DNA from: Lachnospiraceae bacterium
Lineage (GTDB): Bacteria; Bacillota; Clostridia; Lachnospirales; Lachnospiraceae
Assembly (NCBI GenBank): GCA_022781985.1
Contig: JALESH010000070.1
Location: 1-32,913 of the forward strand
Direction of reading: 5' to 3'
Length of the DNA: 32,913 nt
Every line of letters starts with the position of its first letter. Position 1 is the first letter of the stretch. Shown in pieces: positions 18,123-27,624 of this stretch. A model generated the notes under the pieces. That model was not told the DNA's origin and did not search any database. It saw only the letters and a list, made by a program, of their open reading frames with translations. The translations under genes were made by a program, and so were the position numbers.

Positions 18123-19814
18123 TCAGCTTCTGTCACCAAAGGCAAACCGCTCTGCCTCTGCCTTCAAAACCGATGCATGGGATGCCAGCTCCTCGCTGGT
18201 GGCCGAAGTCTCCTCTGCGGCTGCAGAATTACTCTGGATGACACCGGATATGATGCCCACCCCTCCTAAAATCTCCTCCATGGCTTGCACCTGTGCCGCC
18301 GACTCCTCATACATCCTGCCGTTCAGGGCCACTACCCTGCCGATTCCATCATGGACTGAGGCAAAGGTATCCGAGGTCTGCTTGGCAATATGATTGCCCA
18401 GCTCCACCTGAGCCATGGTCTTTTCAATCAGTGCCCTTGTATTGGTCACAGCCTCTGAGGACTGGCCGGCCAGCTTGCCGATCTCTCCTGCCACAACCGC
18501 AAAGCCCTTTCCTGCCTCTCCGGCCCTGGCAGCCTCAATGGAAGCATTCAAGGCCAGGAGATTGGTCTGGGAGGCAATCTCCTCTATGGCCGCAATAATC
18601 GTCTCTATCTCCCTGGAGGTGGCAGCCATGACCTCCATCTCCTCTACCATCTGATCCATCTGATGTTTGCCTGATTCTGCCTGCTCCCTGACTTCCTTTG
18701 CGTGATCACTGGCCTCTTTGGCATTCTCGGCCCCGTTTCTGGCCTTTTCCTCCACATCACTGACCATGGCAAGTATCTCCTCTACGCTTCCTGCCTGGTC
18801 AGTGGAGCTTTCCGCCAGAGTCTGGGCTGCCTTGGCCATCTGGGTGGAGGCGGAATCTACCTCAATGGAGGATTCCTTGATTTTAAGCAGGATCTCTCCC
18901 AGTTTTCTCTTAATCTCCATGATAGAGTCCAAAATTGTACGAAAATCTCCTATGTACTTATCTATAACAGAAGAGGACACATCAAAATTACCGGAAGACA
19001 TCTGCTCCAGCATCCTGCTTTCATCGTTGAGAATCAGGGACAAATCCTCCAAAAACTCCTTCACTGTCTCTGCGATCTCCCCGATCTCATCCTTCCTTGT
19101 ATACTCCAGCTTTGCGTTCAGATTTCCTCTCTGAACCTCCTTCAGGCTGCCTTTGATCAGCTCCAGAGGCTCTACAATGCTCTTTCTCAGTCTGGATGCC
19201 GAGCGTTTTCCGGTCAATACCAGCACGATCTGTATCACCAACATCAAAATCAGTATGGTGAAAATGATCATGTCGACATATGCCACTGCCCTGTTGATGC
19301 TGTTCATATTCTGGGCGATCAGGGTATCCATTTTCTCACCGTAGGTATCATAATATTCCTTATATTCCCCTGCCATTGCCGCCTCTGCCGCTGCTGTATT
19401 GCCGCTGGATTTTAAATCCTGTACATACCCGCAGGCTTCTGTGTAGGAATCCCATGCCGCTGCTGCATCCTGCATCACTGCCAGCTCCTCTGCAGTCCTC
19501 AGACACCCGGCCAGCGCCACAGCCCTTTTGTCCATCTCCCTCTGCATCGCCTCCAGCTCTGCCCTGCATTTTTCTGCCTGTGCCTCCTCCGCTGCCCCCA
19601 GATACTCATACTGCTTCAGCCTGTATTCGGAAGTAAGCTTATTCAGCTCCTGCACCAGTACTACTGCCTGAAAGCTGTTTTCGGCAATATATTGGTTGCA
19701 TGCCCTGACCAGCCACAGCCCGGCACTTGCCACCACCAGTATAATAACCATCCCGACGGTAAAGCTGCTTGTCAGGAAGGCCAGTCTCCTTTTCACTGTC
19801 ATGTCTTTTTTCAT
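18123..19814 (-). CDS. Methyl-accepting chemotaxis protein, membrane-bound
   Basis: The 563-residue chemoreceptor senses outside signals and controls the CheA kinase. It has a transmembrane helix at about residues 13-35, then a helical ligand domain of about 145 residues rich in Ala and Glu (four-helix-bundle type). A second helix lies near 182-202. A HAMP segment ends in [15 protein letters not shown], and the long signalling coiled coil has the conserved tip [27 protein letters not shown] seven bases before the ATG supports the start. A promoter is seen at 19893-19921. No other chemotaxis genes are near. The ligand is unknown. Confidence 0.95.
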   Translation of the reverse strand: MKKDMTVKRRLAFLTSSFTVGMVIILVVASAGLWLVRACNQYIAENSFQAVVLVQELNKLTSEYRLKQYEYLGAAEEAQAEKCRAELEAMQREMDKRAVALAGCLRTAEELAVMQDAAAAWDSYTEACGYVQDLKSSGNTAAAEAAMAGEYKEYYDTYGEKMDTLIAQNMNSINRAVAYVDMIIFTILILMLVIQIVLVLTGKRSASRLRKSIVEPLELIKGSLKEVQRGNLNAKLEYTRKDEIGEIAETVKEFLEDLSLILNDESRMLEQMSSGNFDVSSSVIDKYIGDFRTILDSIMEIKRKLGEILLKIKESSIEVDSASTQMAKAAQTLAESSTDQAGSVEEILAMVSDVEEKARNGAENAKEASDHAKEVREQAESGKHQMDQMVEEMEVMAATSREIETIIAAIEEIASQTNLLALNASIEAARAGEAGKGFAVVAGEIGKLAGQSSEAVTNTRALIEKTMAQVELGNHIAKQTSDTFASVHDGIGRVVALNGRMYEESAAQVQAMEEILGGVGIISGVIQSNSAAAEETSATSEELASHASVLKAEAERFAFGDRS

Positions 19815-19892
19815 TGCCCTGCCTCCTGTATCAAAATATAATCAATCCCCCATATACATGACATACCTTTACCAGAGTTCGCAGTATATCTT

Positions 19893-19921
19893 ATATTAAC
19901 ACACAATTTCTGGCTGTTCAA
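19893..19921 (-). promoter_or_regulatory. Probable promoter of the membrane chemoreceptor gene
   Basis: Minus-strand TTGAAC (19916-19921), a 17-base spacer and TAATAT (19893-19898). It looks like a housekeeping-type promoter; no motility-sigma pattern is seen. The rest of the 315-base gap to buk shows only the divergent promoter at 20050-20078. Confidence 0.5.
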
Positions 19922-20049
19922 TAAAGTTCGGTAAAAAAACCTCTTATTTTTTTCAGTCGTATATTGCAGTTCTTTATTTCGTTTTACGGCTTTCCGACAG
20001 AAAGGGACGGCACAGTACGGAACAGGGAGCCAGAGAAAAAAGACTATTC

Positions 20050-20078
20050 TTGACCATATAGAGAAGAAGTGTTATCCT
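20050..20078 (+). promoter_or_regulatory. Probable promoter of buk
   Basis: TTGACC (20050-20055), a 17-base spacer and TATCCT (20073-20078), ending about 50 bases before the start codon. Confidence 0.5.
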
Positions 20079-20129
20079 TTTATCATCAGTATATACACTG
20101 AATAAGCACACCAGAAAGGACTGCAGAAT

Positions 20130-21197
20130 ATGCCAATAAAAAGCTTAATTATCAATCCCGGCTCCACCTCCACCAAGGTGGGCGTATTTGAAGATGAAAC
20201 CATGTTATTTGAAGAAACTCTGCGGCATTCTACGGAGGAAATTGCCCGGTATGCTGCCATCGTGGATCAGAAGGATTTCCGAAAGGATATTATCCTTCGT
20301 TTTATGGAGGAAAAGGATTTTGACACGAAGACTCTGGATGTGGTGGTAGGCCGGGGCGGCCTGCTGAAGCCCATCCCCGGCGGCACCTATGCCGTCACGG
20401 AGGAGCTGCTTGCAGATCTGGCCGCAGGCAGGCAGGGTCAGCATGCCTCCAACCTGGGCGGCATCCTGGCCAAAGAGATCGGAGACTCCCTGGGCGTGCC
20501 TGCCTACATCGTGGATCCTGTTTCAGTAGATGAAATGATGCCCATTGCACGGTATTCCGGCGTGCCGGAGCTTCCCAGGGTCAGCCTCTTCCATGCCCTG
20601 AACCAAAAGGCTGTAGCCAGACGCTATGCCGGGGAGCAGGGCGTTCCTTATCATAGCCTGAACCTGATCGTGGCACATATGGGCGGCGGTGTTTCCGTAG
20701 GCGCCCACGAAAAAGGCAGGGTTGTAGATGTCTTCAACGCCATAGACGGCGATGGCGCCTTTTCCCCGGAAAGAGCCGGAGGCGTTCCTTCCGGCGCTTT
20801 GATCAATATGTGCTACTCAGGCAGGTACACCAGAGAGGAGGCCTATAGGAAAATTCTCGGAAACGGAGGCTTCAATGGCTATCTGGGCTGCAACGATATG
20901 AGAAGCGTCGGGCAGATGGCAGCCGAAGGAAACGAAGAGGCAGCAAACCTCCTGGAAGCCTTTATCCTGCAGATTGCAAAGGATATCGGTTCTATGGCCT
21001 GTGTGCTGAAGGGGAAGGTGGATCAGATTCTCCTCACCGGAGGGATAGCCTACAATCCCAGCGTTGTGCCTGGTTTAAAAGAGCGAATTGATTTTATTGC
21101 CCCTGTCACCGTGTATCCGGGGGAGGACGAGCTGCTGGCACTGGCCCAGGGCGGACTCCGGGTGATGACCGGCCAGGAGCAGCCCATGACCTACTGA
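20130..21197 (+). CDS. buk: Butyrate kinase
   Basis: Butyrate kinase turns butyryl phosphate and ADP into butyrate and ATP. The 355-residue protein has the acetokinase-family N-terminal loop [11 protein letters not shown], the phosphate-binding [15 protein letters not shown], the [17 protein letters not shown] region and a C-terminal [11 protein letters not shown]. The sequence fits butyrate kinase better than acetate kinase by length and motifs. AAAGGA nine bases before the ATG supports the start. The usual partner phosphotransbutyrylase is not adjacent; an NhaC-type antiporter follows by 45 bases instead. A branched-chain fatty acid kinase role is an alternative. Confidence 0.92.
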   Translation: MPIKSLIINPGSTSTKVGVFEDETMLFEETLRHSTEEIARYAAIVDQKDFRKDIILRFMEEKDFDTKTLDVVVGRGGLLKPIPGGTYAVTEELLADLAAGRQGQHASNLGGILAKEIGDSLGVPAYIVDPVSVDEMMPIARYSGVPELPRVSLFHALNQKAVARRYAGEQGVPYHSLNLIVAHMGGGVSVGAHEKGRVVDVFNAIDGDGAFSPERAGGVPSGALINMCYSGRYTREEAYRKILGNGGFNGYLGCNDMRSVGQMAAEGNEEAANLLEAFILQIAKDIGSMACVLKGKVDQILLTGGIAYNPSVVPGLKERIDFIAPVTVYPGEDELLALAQGGLRVMTGQEQPMTY

Positions 21198-21242
21198 AGC
21201 AATTCCTAAAATTTAAAAAATACAGAGATAAGGGTAAATAAA

Positions 21243-22853
21243 ATGAAAAATCCAAAGAAAAAACTGTTTTTATGGGGATTGATCCCATTTCTCTGCATGC
21301 TGGCCGTACCGCTCGGTGCGGCTGCAGCGGAGGCAGGATCGGAATACACGCCTGCCATGTATGCTACCTTCTGGTCCCTGGTTCCTCCTGTGGTAGCCAT
21401 CCTTCTGGCGCTCATCACAAAGGAGGTTTACAGCTCACTGTTTATCGGAATCCTGGTAGGAGGCCTGTTTTATTCGGGCTTTTCCTTTGAAGGCACTGTG
21501 ATGCATCTGTACCACGATGGCTTCCTGGCCGTGCTGAGCGATGGCTACAATGTGGGGATCCTGCTTTTTCTAGTGATATTGGGTGCCATGGTGAGCCTGA
21601 TGAACCGTGCCGGCGGCTCCGCCGCCTTTGGGCATTTTGCAAAACAGAAAATCAAATCCAGGGTGGGGGCACAGCTTGCTACCATCGCCCTGGGCATCCT
21701 GATTTTTATTGATGACTATTTTAACTGTCTCACAGTAGGCAGCGTGATGCGTCCGGTGACGGATGAGCACCGGGTCTCCAGGGCCAAGCTGGCATATCTG
21801 ATCGACGCCACTGCAGCCCCCATCTGCATCATCGCCCCTATCTCCTCCTGGGCCGCTGCAGTATCCGGTTTTGTAGAGGGGGAAGACGGCTTCTCCGTTT
21901 TTGTCAGGGCTATTCCCTATAACTTCTACGCTCTGCTGACCCTTTTCATGCTGGTGGCTATGGTGCTTATGAAGGTGGATTTCGGCCCCATGAGATCTCA
22001 TGAGAAGAACGCCGAAAAAGGGGACCTGTTCTCTGCCGGTGAAAAAAATGAGGGACAGGAAACAGCGCCTGTCAATCCCAAAGGAAAAGTCATAGATTTG
22101 ATGATTCCTATTGCCGCCCTGATCATCTGCTGTGTAACAGGTATGGTCTATACCGGCGGCTTCTTTGATGGTGAAAATCTGATCACGGCCTTTTCCGGCT
22201 GTGACGCCTCAGCAGGTCTGGCACTGGGCAGTATCTGTGCCCTGCTGATTACGGTAGTGATCTATCTGATCAGGCGGGTACTGACCTTCCATGAATGCAT
22301 GGAGTGTCTGCCTGCCGGCTTCAAGGCCATGGTTCCTGCTATTTTGATCCTGACCTTTGCCTGGACGCTGAAGGCTATAACGGACAGCCTGGGCGCTGCG
22401 GACTTTGTTGCTGCTGCCGTGAACCGGAGTGCAGGCTCTTTCATGAACCTGCTGCCGGCCGTCATCTTCCTGGTAGGGTGTTTCCTGGCATTTTCCACCG
22501 GAACCTCCTGGGGAACCTTCGGCATCCTTATCCCCATAGTGGTAGATGTGTTCGCCAATTCCGATCCTCAGCTTATGGTCATCTCCATCTCTGCCTGCAT
22601 GGCAGGTGCGGTTTGCGGTGACCACTGCTCACCTATTTCAGATACTACGATCATGGCTTCTGCGGGTGCCCAGTGCAACCATGTCAACCATGTGACGACT
22701 CAGCTGCCTTATGTGATCCTGACAGCGGCAATCTCCTTCGTCACATACCTTGTAGCAGGCTTTACCCAGAGTGCCTGGATATCACTTCCAACAGGAATTA
22801 TCCTGATGCTGGCTGCATTGTTCATCATTAGGAAAAAGGAGAGCAGCGCATAG
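21243..22853 (+). CDS. NhaC-family Na+/H+ antiporter-like transporter
   Basis: The 536-residue integral membrane protein has an N-terminal helix that may act as a signal anchor (about 8-29), then about a dozen membrane segments. LGILIFIDDYFNCLTVGSVMRPVTD, with two adjacent Asp in a helix, is a family landmark. So are FSTGTSWGTFGILIPI and the C-terminal MAGAVCGDHCSPISDTTIMAS. These features place it in the NhaC/YuiF-type ion transporter superfamily; sodium-proton exchange is the family activity, but amino-acid exchange also occurs in relatives. AAGGG lies eight bases before the ATG. It probably shares the buk transcript and ends at a strong terminator. Confidence 0.88.
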   Translation: MKNPKKKLFLWGLIPFLCMLAVPLGAAAAEAGSEYTPAMYATFWSLVPPVVAILLALITKEVYSSLFIGILVGGLFYSGFSFEGTVMHLYHDGFLAVLSDGYNVGILLFLVILGAMVSLMNRAGGSAAFGHFAKQKIKSRVGAQLATIALGILIFIDDYFNCLTVGSVMRPVTDEHRVSRAKLAYLIDATAAPICIIAPISSWAAAVSGFVEGEDGFSVFVRAIPYNFYALLTLFMLVAMVLMKVDFGPMRSHEKNAEKGDLFSAGEKNEGQETAPVNPKGKVIDLMIPIAALIICCVTGMVYTGGFFDGENLITAFSGCDASAGLALGSICALLITVVIYLIRRVLTFHECMECLPAGFKAMVPAILILTFAWTLKAITDSLGAADFVAAAVNRSAGSFMNLLPAVIFLVGCFLAFSTGTSWGTFGILIPIVVDVFANSDPQLMVISISACMAGAVCGDHCSPISDTTIMASAGAQCNHVNHVTTQLPYVILTAAISFVTYLVAGFTQSAWISLPTGIILMLAALFIIRKKESSA

Positions 22854-22860
22854 ATCAAAT

Positions 22861-22884
22861 AAGGCCTTTTTAAAGGCCTTTTTT
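22861..22884 (+). terminator. Terminator of buk-antiporter transcript, overlapping the mtnA 3' end
   Basis: AAGGCCTTT (22861-22869) pairs with AAAGGCCTT (22872-22880), followed by a run of six T (22879-22884). The mtnA stop codon (22870-22872) and its last codons lie within the hairpin. Confidence 0.9.
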
Positions 22885-23955
22885 GATTCTGAAAATTTCT
22901 TCCAGGGATTCCCGGAAGGGTGGTTCGGCAATGCCATATTCCGTAATAATGCCAGTGACCAGCTCATTGTCAGTGACATCAAAGGCCGGATTGAATACCT
23001 TGATACCTTCCGGTGCCATCCGCTCCTTATACCACATTTCTGTCACTTCTTCGGCCGGCCGCTGCTCTACAGGGATGGACTCTCCTGAAGGCATGCTCAT
23101 ATCGATAGTGGCGGTGGGCGCACAGACATAAAATGGAATGCCGTATCTCGCTGCCACTGCAGCTACGACCGAGGTTCCTATCTTGTTGGCAGTATCCCCA
23201 TTGGCAGCCACTCTGTCACACCCTACAAAAACTGCATTAACCCAGCCCTTCTTCATAACTGTGGCGGACATATTGTCGCAGATCAGTGTCACATCCACAC
23301 CGGCGGCAGAAAGCTCATAGGCAGTCAGCCTGGCTCCCTGGAGAAGCGGACGGGTCTCATCTGCAAAGACTCGAAAGCCATAGCCTCTCTCCTGCCCCAG
23401 ATAAATAGGAGCGGTAGCAGTGCCGTATCGGCATGCTGCCAGATATCCTGCATTGCAGTGAGTCAGGATCCCATCTCCCGGCTTTAACAGGCCCAGTCCA
23501 TACTCTCCGATTTTCCTGCACACCCTTATATCCTCTTCTTTTATGGATACGGCCTCCTGTCTCAGTTTTTCCTTGATCTCACTGACGCTGCAGCCGGTAT
23601 TTTTTTTATATACCGCATCCATCCTATCCAATGCCCAGGACAGATTGACTGCCGTAGGCCTGGCTGAATTCAGATAATCTTTCTGTTTCCTGAATTCTTC
23701 ATAAAAAATCCGGCAGTCCTCCGTGTCTATCCCTCTGGCCAGAATGTAGATGCCAAAAGCCGCAGCTACGCCGATGGCCGGAGCCCCCCGTACCCTGAGC
23801 TGATAGATGGCCTCCCAGATCTCCCGGGCCGTCCTTAATCGAACCATCCTGACCTTTCCCGGCAGAAGGGTCTGATCCAGAATTTCTACTGCTCCTTCCG
23901 CCTCATTCAGCGATACTGTTTCATATTCTATCCTATTTTTCACGCTTAAATCCAT
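22870..23955 (-). CDS. mtnA: S-methyl-5-thioribose-1-phosphate isomerase
   Basis: MtnA converts methylthioribose 1-phosphate to methylthioribulose 1-phosphate in methionine salvage; related proteins also handle 5-deoxyribose phosphates. The 361-residue protein has RVRGAPAIGVAAAFG, the catalytic Cys in LTHCNAGYLA, and the catalytic Asp in VGCDRVAANGD, followed by KIGT. AAGGGAGG before the ATG supports the start. No other salvage gene (mtnK, mtnB) is adjacent. The final Lys-Lys-Gly-Leu codons form part of the neighbour's terminator stem. Confidence 0.95.
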   Translation of the reverse strand: MDLSVKNRIEYETVSLNEAEGAVEILDQTLLPGKVRMVRLRTAREIWEAIYQLRVRGAPAIGVAAAFGIYILARGIDTEDCRIFYEEFRKQKDYLNSARPTAVNLSWALDRMDAVYKKNTGCSVSEIKEKLRQEAVSIKEEDIRVCRKIGEYGLGLLKPGDGILTHCNAGYLAACRYGTATAPIYLGQERGYGFRVFADETRPLLQGARLTAYELSAAGVDVTLICDNMSATVMKKGWVNAVFVGCDRVAANGDTANKIGTSVVAAVAARYGIPFYVCAPTATIDMSMPSGESIPVEQRPAEEVTEMWYKERMAPEGIKVFNPAFDVTDNELVTGIITEYGIAEPPFRESLEEIFRIKKGL

Positions 23956-24091
23956 GCAGCCTCCCTTTCTTGCTCGTTAAGATTTTTTCTCATTGTACTA
24001 TATATCAGCCAATTTTCCATAACTAAATTTTCTTTTTCGAGATTTTTTTACATTTTTTTGTTTTGTCTATGGCCTTATCTTAAAATAATAC

Positions 24092-24097
24092 TATAAT
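24092..24097 (+). promoter_or_regulatory. Possible -10 of the soluble chemoreceptor gene
   Basis: A perfect TATAAT lies 44 bases before the start codon, but no good -35 is found at 16-18 bases. The divergent mtnA side has TACAAT at 23992-23997 with no good -35. The 23956-24141 gap is AT-rich and otherwise featureless. Confidence 0.35.
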
Positions 24098-24141
24098 AAA
24101 GAGGAGAATAAAAACTGTTTAAATAAATCAGGAGGTATTTT

Positions 24142-25608
24142 ATGTTATTTAGAAATAGAGGAACCTGTGCGGAAATGTACAGCATCAGCGAATATGTGAA
24201 GGGTTCATTGAACGGTGAAAACCTTCCCTGTCCGGAAAGTAAATATCCCATACATAATACAATCATCAGGCAATTTGACCGGATTCTCCAAAATGAAAAA
24301 CGAATGTCGGAAGCCGCCAGACAGGTCCTGGAAATCTCAACAGCTATCAGCTCCTTTGACGTGAACATGTCATACATCTCTGAGCAGCTCCTGGGCTTTG
24401 CCACAACGCTGGCCGGGCTGAGCGAATCCAATCTTGCCATCGTACAGGAAACAACTGCCTCCATGTATGAGGTGAATGCCACCATTGACAATACAGCCGA
24501 CACACTGCAGCACCTAGCCCAGAAATCCTCCTCCCTTGCTGAGCGAAACGATGAAAGCAAGGCGCTGCTGACCGAGGTGGCGGTTCTGAAGGACAATGTG
24601 ATAAAGGATACCCAGGATATGCACGGTAAGATTACTCAATTAGTTAATCTGGCAGATGAGGTGGGAAAAATTGTAAACAGCGTGCAGGCCATCGCCAGTC
24701 AGACCAATCTGCTTGCCCTCAATGCCGCTATCGAAGCCGCCCGTGCGGGAGAGCATGGCAAGGGCTTTGCTGTGGTGGCAGACGAGGTGCGCACCCTTGC
24801 GGATGATACCAAGCTGAACCTGGTGGGTATGCAGAAATTTGTTTCCCAGATCCAGGCTGCCGCAGAAGGCGGAAAGGAAAGCATGAACCGAACCCTTTCC
24901 TCCACTGCCCAGATGGACGAGAAGATTGATTCTGTATCAAAAACCGTAAGCGACAATATTGATATGCTGAACGGCGTCATCCTGAGCGTAGAGGATATCC
25001 ATCATTCCATGCAGAATATCAAGGAGGCAGCCGACAATATTAACAATACCATGGAAACCTCCAGCCGCAATGCGGAGGCATTGGCACATATGACAATAAA
25101 TATCCGTAATCGTTCTGATGAGAGCCTGGATTTTTCGAAAAATATTGCTACCATTGATGACAGGCTTTCAGAGACTGCTGCTGTTATGTACGAGGGACTG
25201 AGGGAGGGCATACATGCCATCAGCAACGACGAGCTTTGTGAGACTCTTTTGAGGGCAGAGACTGCCCACCTCGGCTGGATGAAAAAGCTTGGGGGGATGG
25301 TGGAGAATATGGAAACAATGCCTCTCCAGATCAACTCGAACAAATGTGAGTTCGGCCATTTTTATCGTGCATTGAAGGTCACCCATCCGGCAATCGTGCA
25401 TCAATGGGAGCAGATCGGTCCCATCCATTCTGAGCTGCACTCCAGCGGTGAGCAGGCCATTGCTGCCATAAAGGCTATGAAAGGAGAGGAGGCTCAGAAA
25501 TATCTTTCCAAAGCCTCCGCTCTCTCTGCCCAGATCATTGGGCTGCTGACCCAGGTCAAGGAAAAAATCCATGCATTGAGCAGAGACAATATCCAGGTTT
25601 TCTCATAG
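24142..25608 (+). CDS. Soluble methyl-accepting chemoreceptor with C-terminal CZB-like domain
   Basis: The 488-residue protein has no membrane helix. A short N-terminal part with Cys9 and Cys30 leads into the signalling coiled coil with the conserved tip [21 protein letters not shown]. The last 125 or so residues resemble a chemoreceptor zinc-binding (CZB) domain. Conserved His and Cys positions appear in [26 protein letters not shown] and HSELH. Such receptors sense zinc, redox state or oxidants such as hypochlorous acid in studied bacteria. AGGAGG before the ATG supports the start. It stands alone between mtnA and etfA. Confidence 0.9.
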   Translation: MLFRNRGTCAEMYSISEYVKGSLNGENLPCPESKYPIHNTIIRQFDRILQNEKRMSEAARQVLEISTAISSFDVNMSYISEQLLGFATTLAGLSESNLAIVQETTASMYEVNATIDNTADTLQHLAQKSSSLAERNDESKALLTEVAVLKDNVIKDTQDMHGKITQLVNLADEVGKIVNSVQAIASQTNLLALNAAIEAARAGEHGKGFAVVADEVRTLADDTKLNLVGMQKFVSQIQAAAEGGKESMNRTLSSTAQMDEKIDSVSKTVSDNIDMLNGVILSVEDIHHSMQNIKEAADNINNTMETSSRNAEALAHMTINIRNRSDESLDFSKNIATIDDRLSETAAVMYEGLREGIHAISNDELCETLLRAETAHLGWMKKLGGMVENMETMPLQINSNKCEFGHFYRALKVTHPAIVHQWEQIGPIHSELHSSGEQAIAAIKAMKGEEAQKYLSKASALSAQIIGLLTQVKEKIHALSRDNIQVFS

Positions 25609-25636
25609 CAGGATCCTTTCTCAGTGAATCCTGATA

Positions 25637-25683
25637 AAAAAGGCTTTTGCAGAACATGGAGCCATGTCTGCAAAAGCCTTTTT
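25637..25683. terminator. Bidirectional terminator between the soluble chemoreceptor and etfA
   Basis: AAAAAGGCTTTTGCAG (25637-25652) pairs with CTGCAAAAGCCTTTTT (25668-25683). An inner ACATGG/CCATGT stem lies beyond one bulge. T runs flank it on both strands, ending two convergent transcripts. Confidence 0.93.
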
Positions 25684-25689
25684 GCACGA

Positions 25690-26736
25690 TTATTTTTTTG
25701 TAGCCATTTCTGCTTTGATCTTCTCTGTCAGGGCAGGAAGGATCTTGTTCAGATCGCCTACGATACCGTGATCTGCCACATCGAAGATGGGAGCTGTCTC
25801 GTCCTTATTGATTGCAATGATCAAATCGGACTCTTCCATGCCTGCAAGGTGCTGGATTGCACCGGAAATACCGATTGCAAAATATACATTAGGACGAACC
25901 GTCTTACCGGTCTGCCCTACCTGGAGATCCTTGGATTTCCAGCCGGCATCTACTACTGCGCGGGAACAGCTCACCGTTCCGCCCAATGCTTCTGCCAGAT
26001 CATCCAAAAGCTTGAAGTTTTCCTCGCTTCCAACACCACGGCCGCCGGATACGAGAATCTTTGCATCCATGATATCCACTGTATCCGACACTGCCTTTAC
26101 TACCTCAAGGATCTCAACATACTTGTCATTGGGCGTAAATCCGGGATTGAACTCCTCAATAACAGCCTTGGCGCCCTCCACCCTGGGAGCCTTCTGCATA
26201 ACACCAGGACGAACTGTAGCCATCTGGGGACGGAACTCAGGGCAGGCAATGGTAGCAATTGTATTTCCGCCGAAAGCAGGACGGGTCATCAGCAGCTGAT
26301 TGTGCAGCTGCTCTTTGCCCGGTATAGGATTGATGGGATAGTCACCGATCTCCAGAACAGTACAGTCTGCGGTCAGGCCGGTGTGTACCCTTGCACATAC
26401 ACGGGGCGCCAGGTCGCGTCCGATGGCAGTAGCGCCGATCAGGAAGATATCGGGCTTATATTTTTCAATCACAGAAGAAAGCGCATGGCAATAAGGCTCT
26501 GTCCTGTACTCCTTGAGTTCGGGATCGTCCACCAAAATAACCCTGTCTGCTCCATAAGCTGCCAGTTCATCTGCCAGCCCCTTCACATCAGAACCAACCA
26601 AAACTGCTGTAACCTCTGTTCCTAACTCTTTTGCAAGCTCTTTACCCTTGCCGATCAGCTCAAAGCCGATACCGCTCAGCTCATTATCTACCTGTTGTGC
26701 AAAGACAAAAACTCCTTTATATTCTGCTATATTCAT
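25690..26736 (-). CDS. etfA: Electron transfer flavoprotein subunit alpha
   Basis: EtfA with EtfB carries electrons to and from butyryl-CoA dehydrogenase. In butyrate-forming clostridia the Bcd-EtfAB complex uses NADH to reduce crotonyl-CoA and ferredoxin together. The 348-residue protein has the N-terminal ETF fold and the C-terminal FAD domain. Landmarks are LVSGGRGVGSEENF, SRAVVDAGW, VGQTGKTVRPNVYFAIGISGA and FDVADHGIVGD. AAAGGAG lies upstream of the ATG. It is the last gene of the thl-crt-hbd-bcd-etfB-etfA operon, 23 bases after etfB. Confidence 0.96.
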   Translation of the reverse strand: MNIAEYKGVFVFAQQVDNELSGIGFELIGKGKELAKELGTEVTAVLVGSDVKGLADELAAYGADRVILVDDPELKEYRTEPYCHALSSVIEKYKPDIFLIGATAIGRDLAPRVCARVHTGLTADCTVLEIGDYPINPIPGKEQLHNQLLMTRPAFGGNTIATIACPEFRPQMATVRPGVMQKAPRVEGAKAVIEEFNPGFTPNDKYVEILEVVKAVSDTVDIMDAKILVSGGRGVGSEENFKLLDDLAEALGGTVSCSRAVVDAGWKSKDLQVGQTGKTVRPNVYFAIGISGAIQHLAGMEESDLIIAINKDETAPIFDVADHGIVGDLNKILPALTEKIKAEMATKK

Positions 26737-26759
26737 TTTACCACTCAGCTCCTTTATTC

Positions 26760-27542
26760 TTAAATCACGTGTTTTGCTTTCAAGTTGTCGATGATGTAAT
26801 CAACAGCTTCTGTAGGATCCAGAGTTACCTTCTCTCCTGCTCCTTTTCTCACTTTGTCAGAAGCTTTCGCGATCTGTGTAGGAGAACCCTTCAGACCCAG
26901 ATCAGAGTCCAGCGTATCTACCAGGTTCGCCCTTCCCCATACGGTGATCTCTGCCTCATATGCATCAAAGATTCCGCCGGGAGTCATGTAACGAGGCTCA
27001 TTTAACTCAGCCAGGGCCGTGATCAGGCAGGGCATTTTAGCCTTTAACACATGATACCTGTCATCATACTGACGCTCAACGACCACACTGTCTCCCTCTA
27101 TCTGAAGCTTCTGTGCATAGGAGATTACCGGAAGGCCAAGGTGCTCGGAAATCTGAGGGCCGACCTGTGCAGTATCACCGTCGATTGCCTGGCGTCCTGT
27201 GATGATCAGATCATATTCCAGATTGCGGATTGCACCTGCAAGGGTCTGGGATGTAGCCCAGGTATCAGCACCGCCGAGAACTCTGTCTGTCACAAGGATG
27301 CCCTTATCAGCTCCCATAGCGATGGCCTCACGAAGTACCTCCTCTGCCTTGGGCAGACCCATGGTGATGGCCGTAACCTCTGCACCATACTCATCCTTTA
27401 ATCTGAGCGCAGCTTCCAGTCCGGCTTTATCATCAGGATTCATGATACTGAGCATAGCCCCTCTATCAAGTGTACCGTCGGGATTGAACTTTACTCCACC
27501 CTTTGTATCGGGTACCTGTTTAATACAAACAACAATTTTCAT
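26760..27542 (-). CDS. etfB: Electron transfer flavoprotein subunit beta
   Basis: EtfB pairs with EtfA. In bifurcating complexes it holds a second FAD near the NADH site. The 260-residue protein starts MKIVVCIKQVPDT and has NPDDKAGLEAALRLKDEYG, then the family signature LIITGRQAIDGDTAQVGPQ. The start is the only sensible one. It follows bcd by 82 bases that show no strong structure. Bifurcation is inferred from operon context, not seen directly. Confidence 0.96.
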   Translation of the reverse strand: MKIVVCIKQVPDTKGGVKFNPDGTLDRGAMLSIMNPDDKAGLEAALRLKDEYGAEVTAITMGLPKAEEVLREAIAMGADKGILVTDRVLGGADTWATSQTLAGAIRNLEYDLIITGRQAIDGDTAQVGPQISEHLGLPVISYAQKLQIEGDSVVVERQYDDRYHVLKAKMPCLITALAELNEPRYMTPGGIFDAYEAEITVWGRANLVDTLDSDLGLKGSPTQIAKASDKVRKGAGEKVTLDPTEAVDYIIDNLKAKHVI

Positions 27543-27624
27543 TGTATTTCCACTCCTTATATTTTTGTTGAATTTTCCCTGTTTATCTCATCCGTTAAAA
27601 TCAGCATCTGCTTATGGCGGTTCC

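Noticed and set aside
25624-26625. A 333-codon plus-strand open frame opposite etfA
   Set aside because: It overlaps the terminator and a fully supported etfA; its composition is that of a shadow frame.
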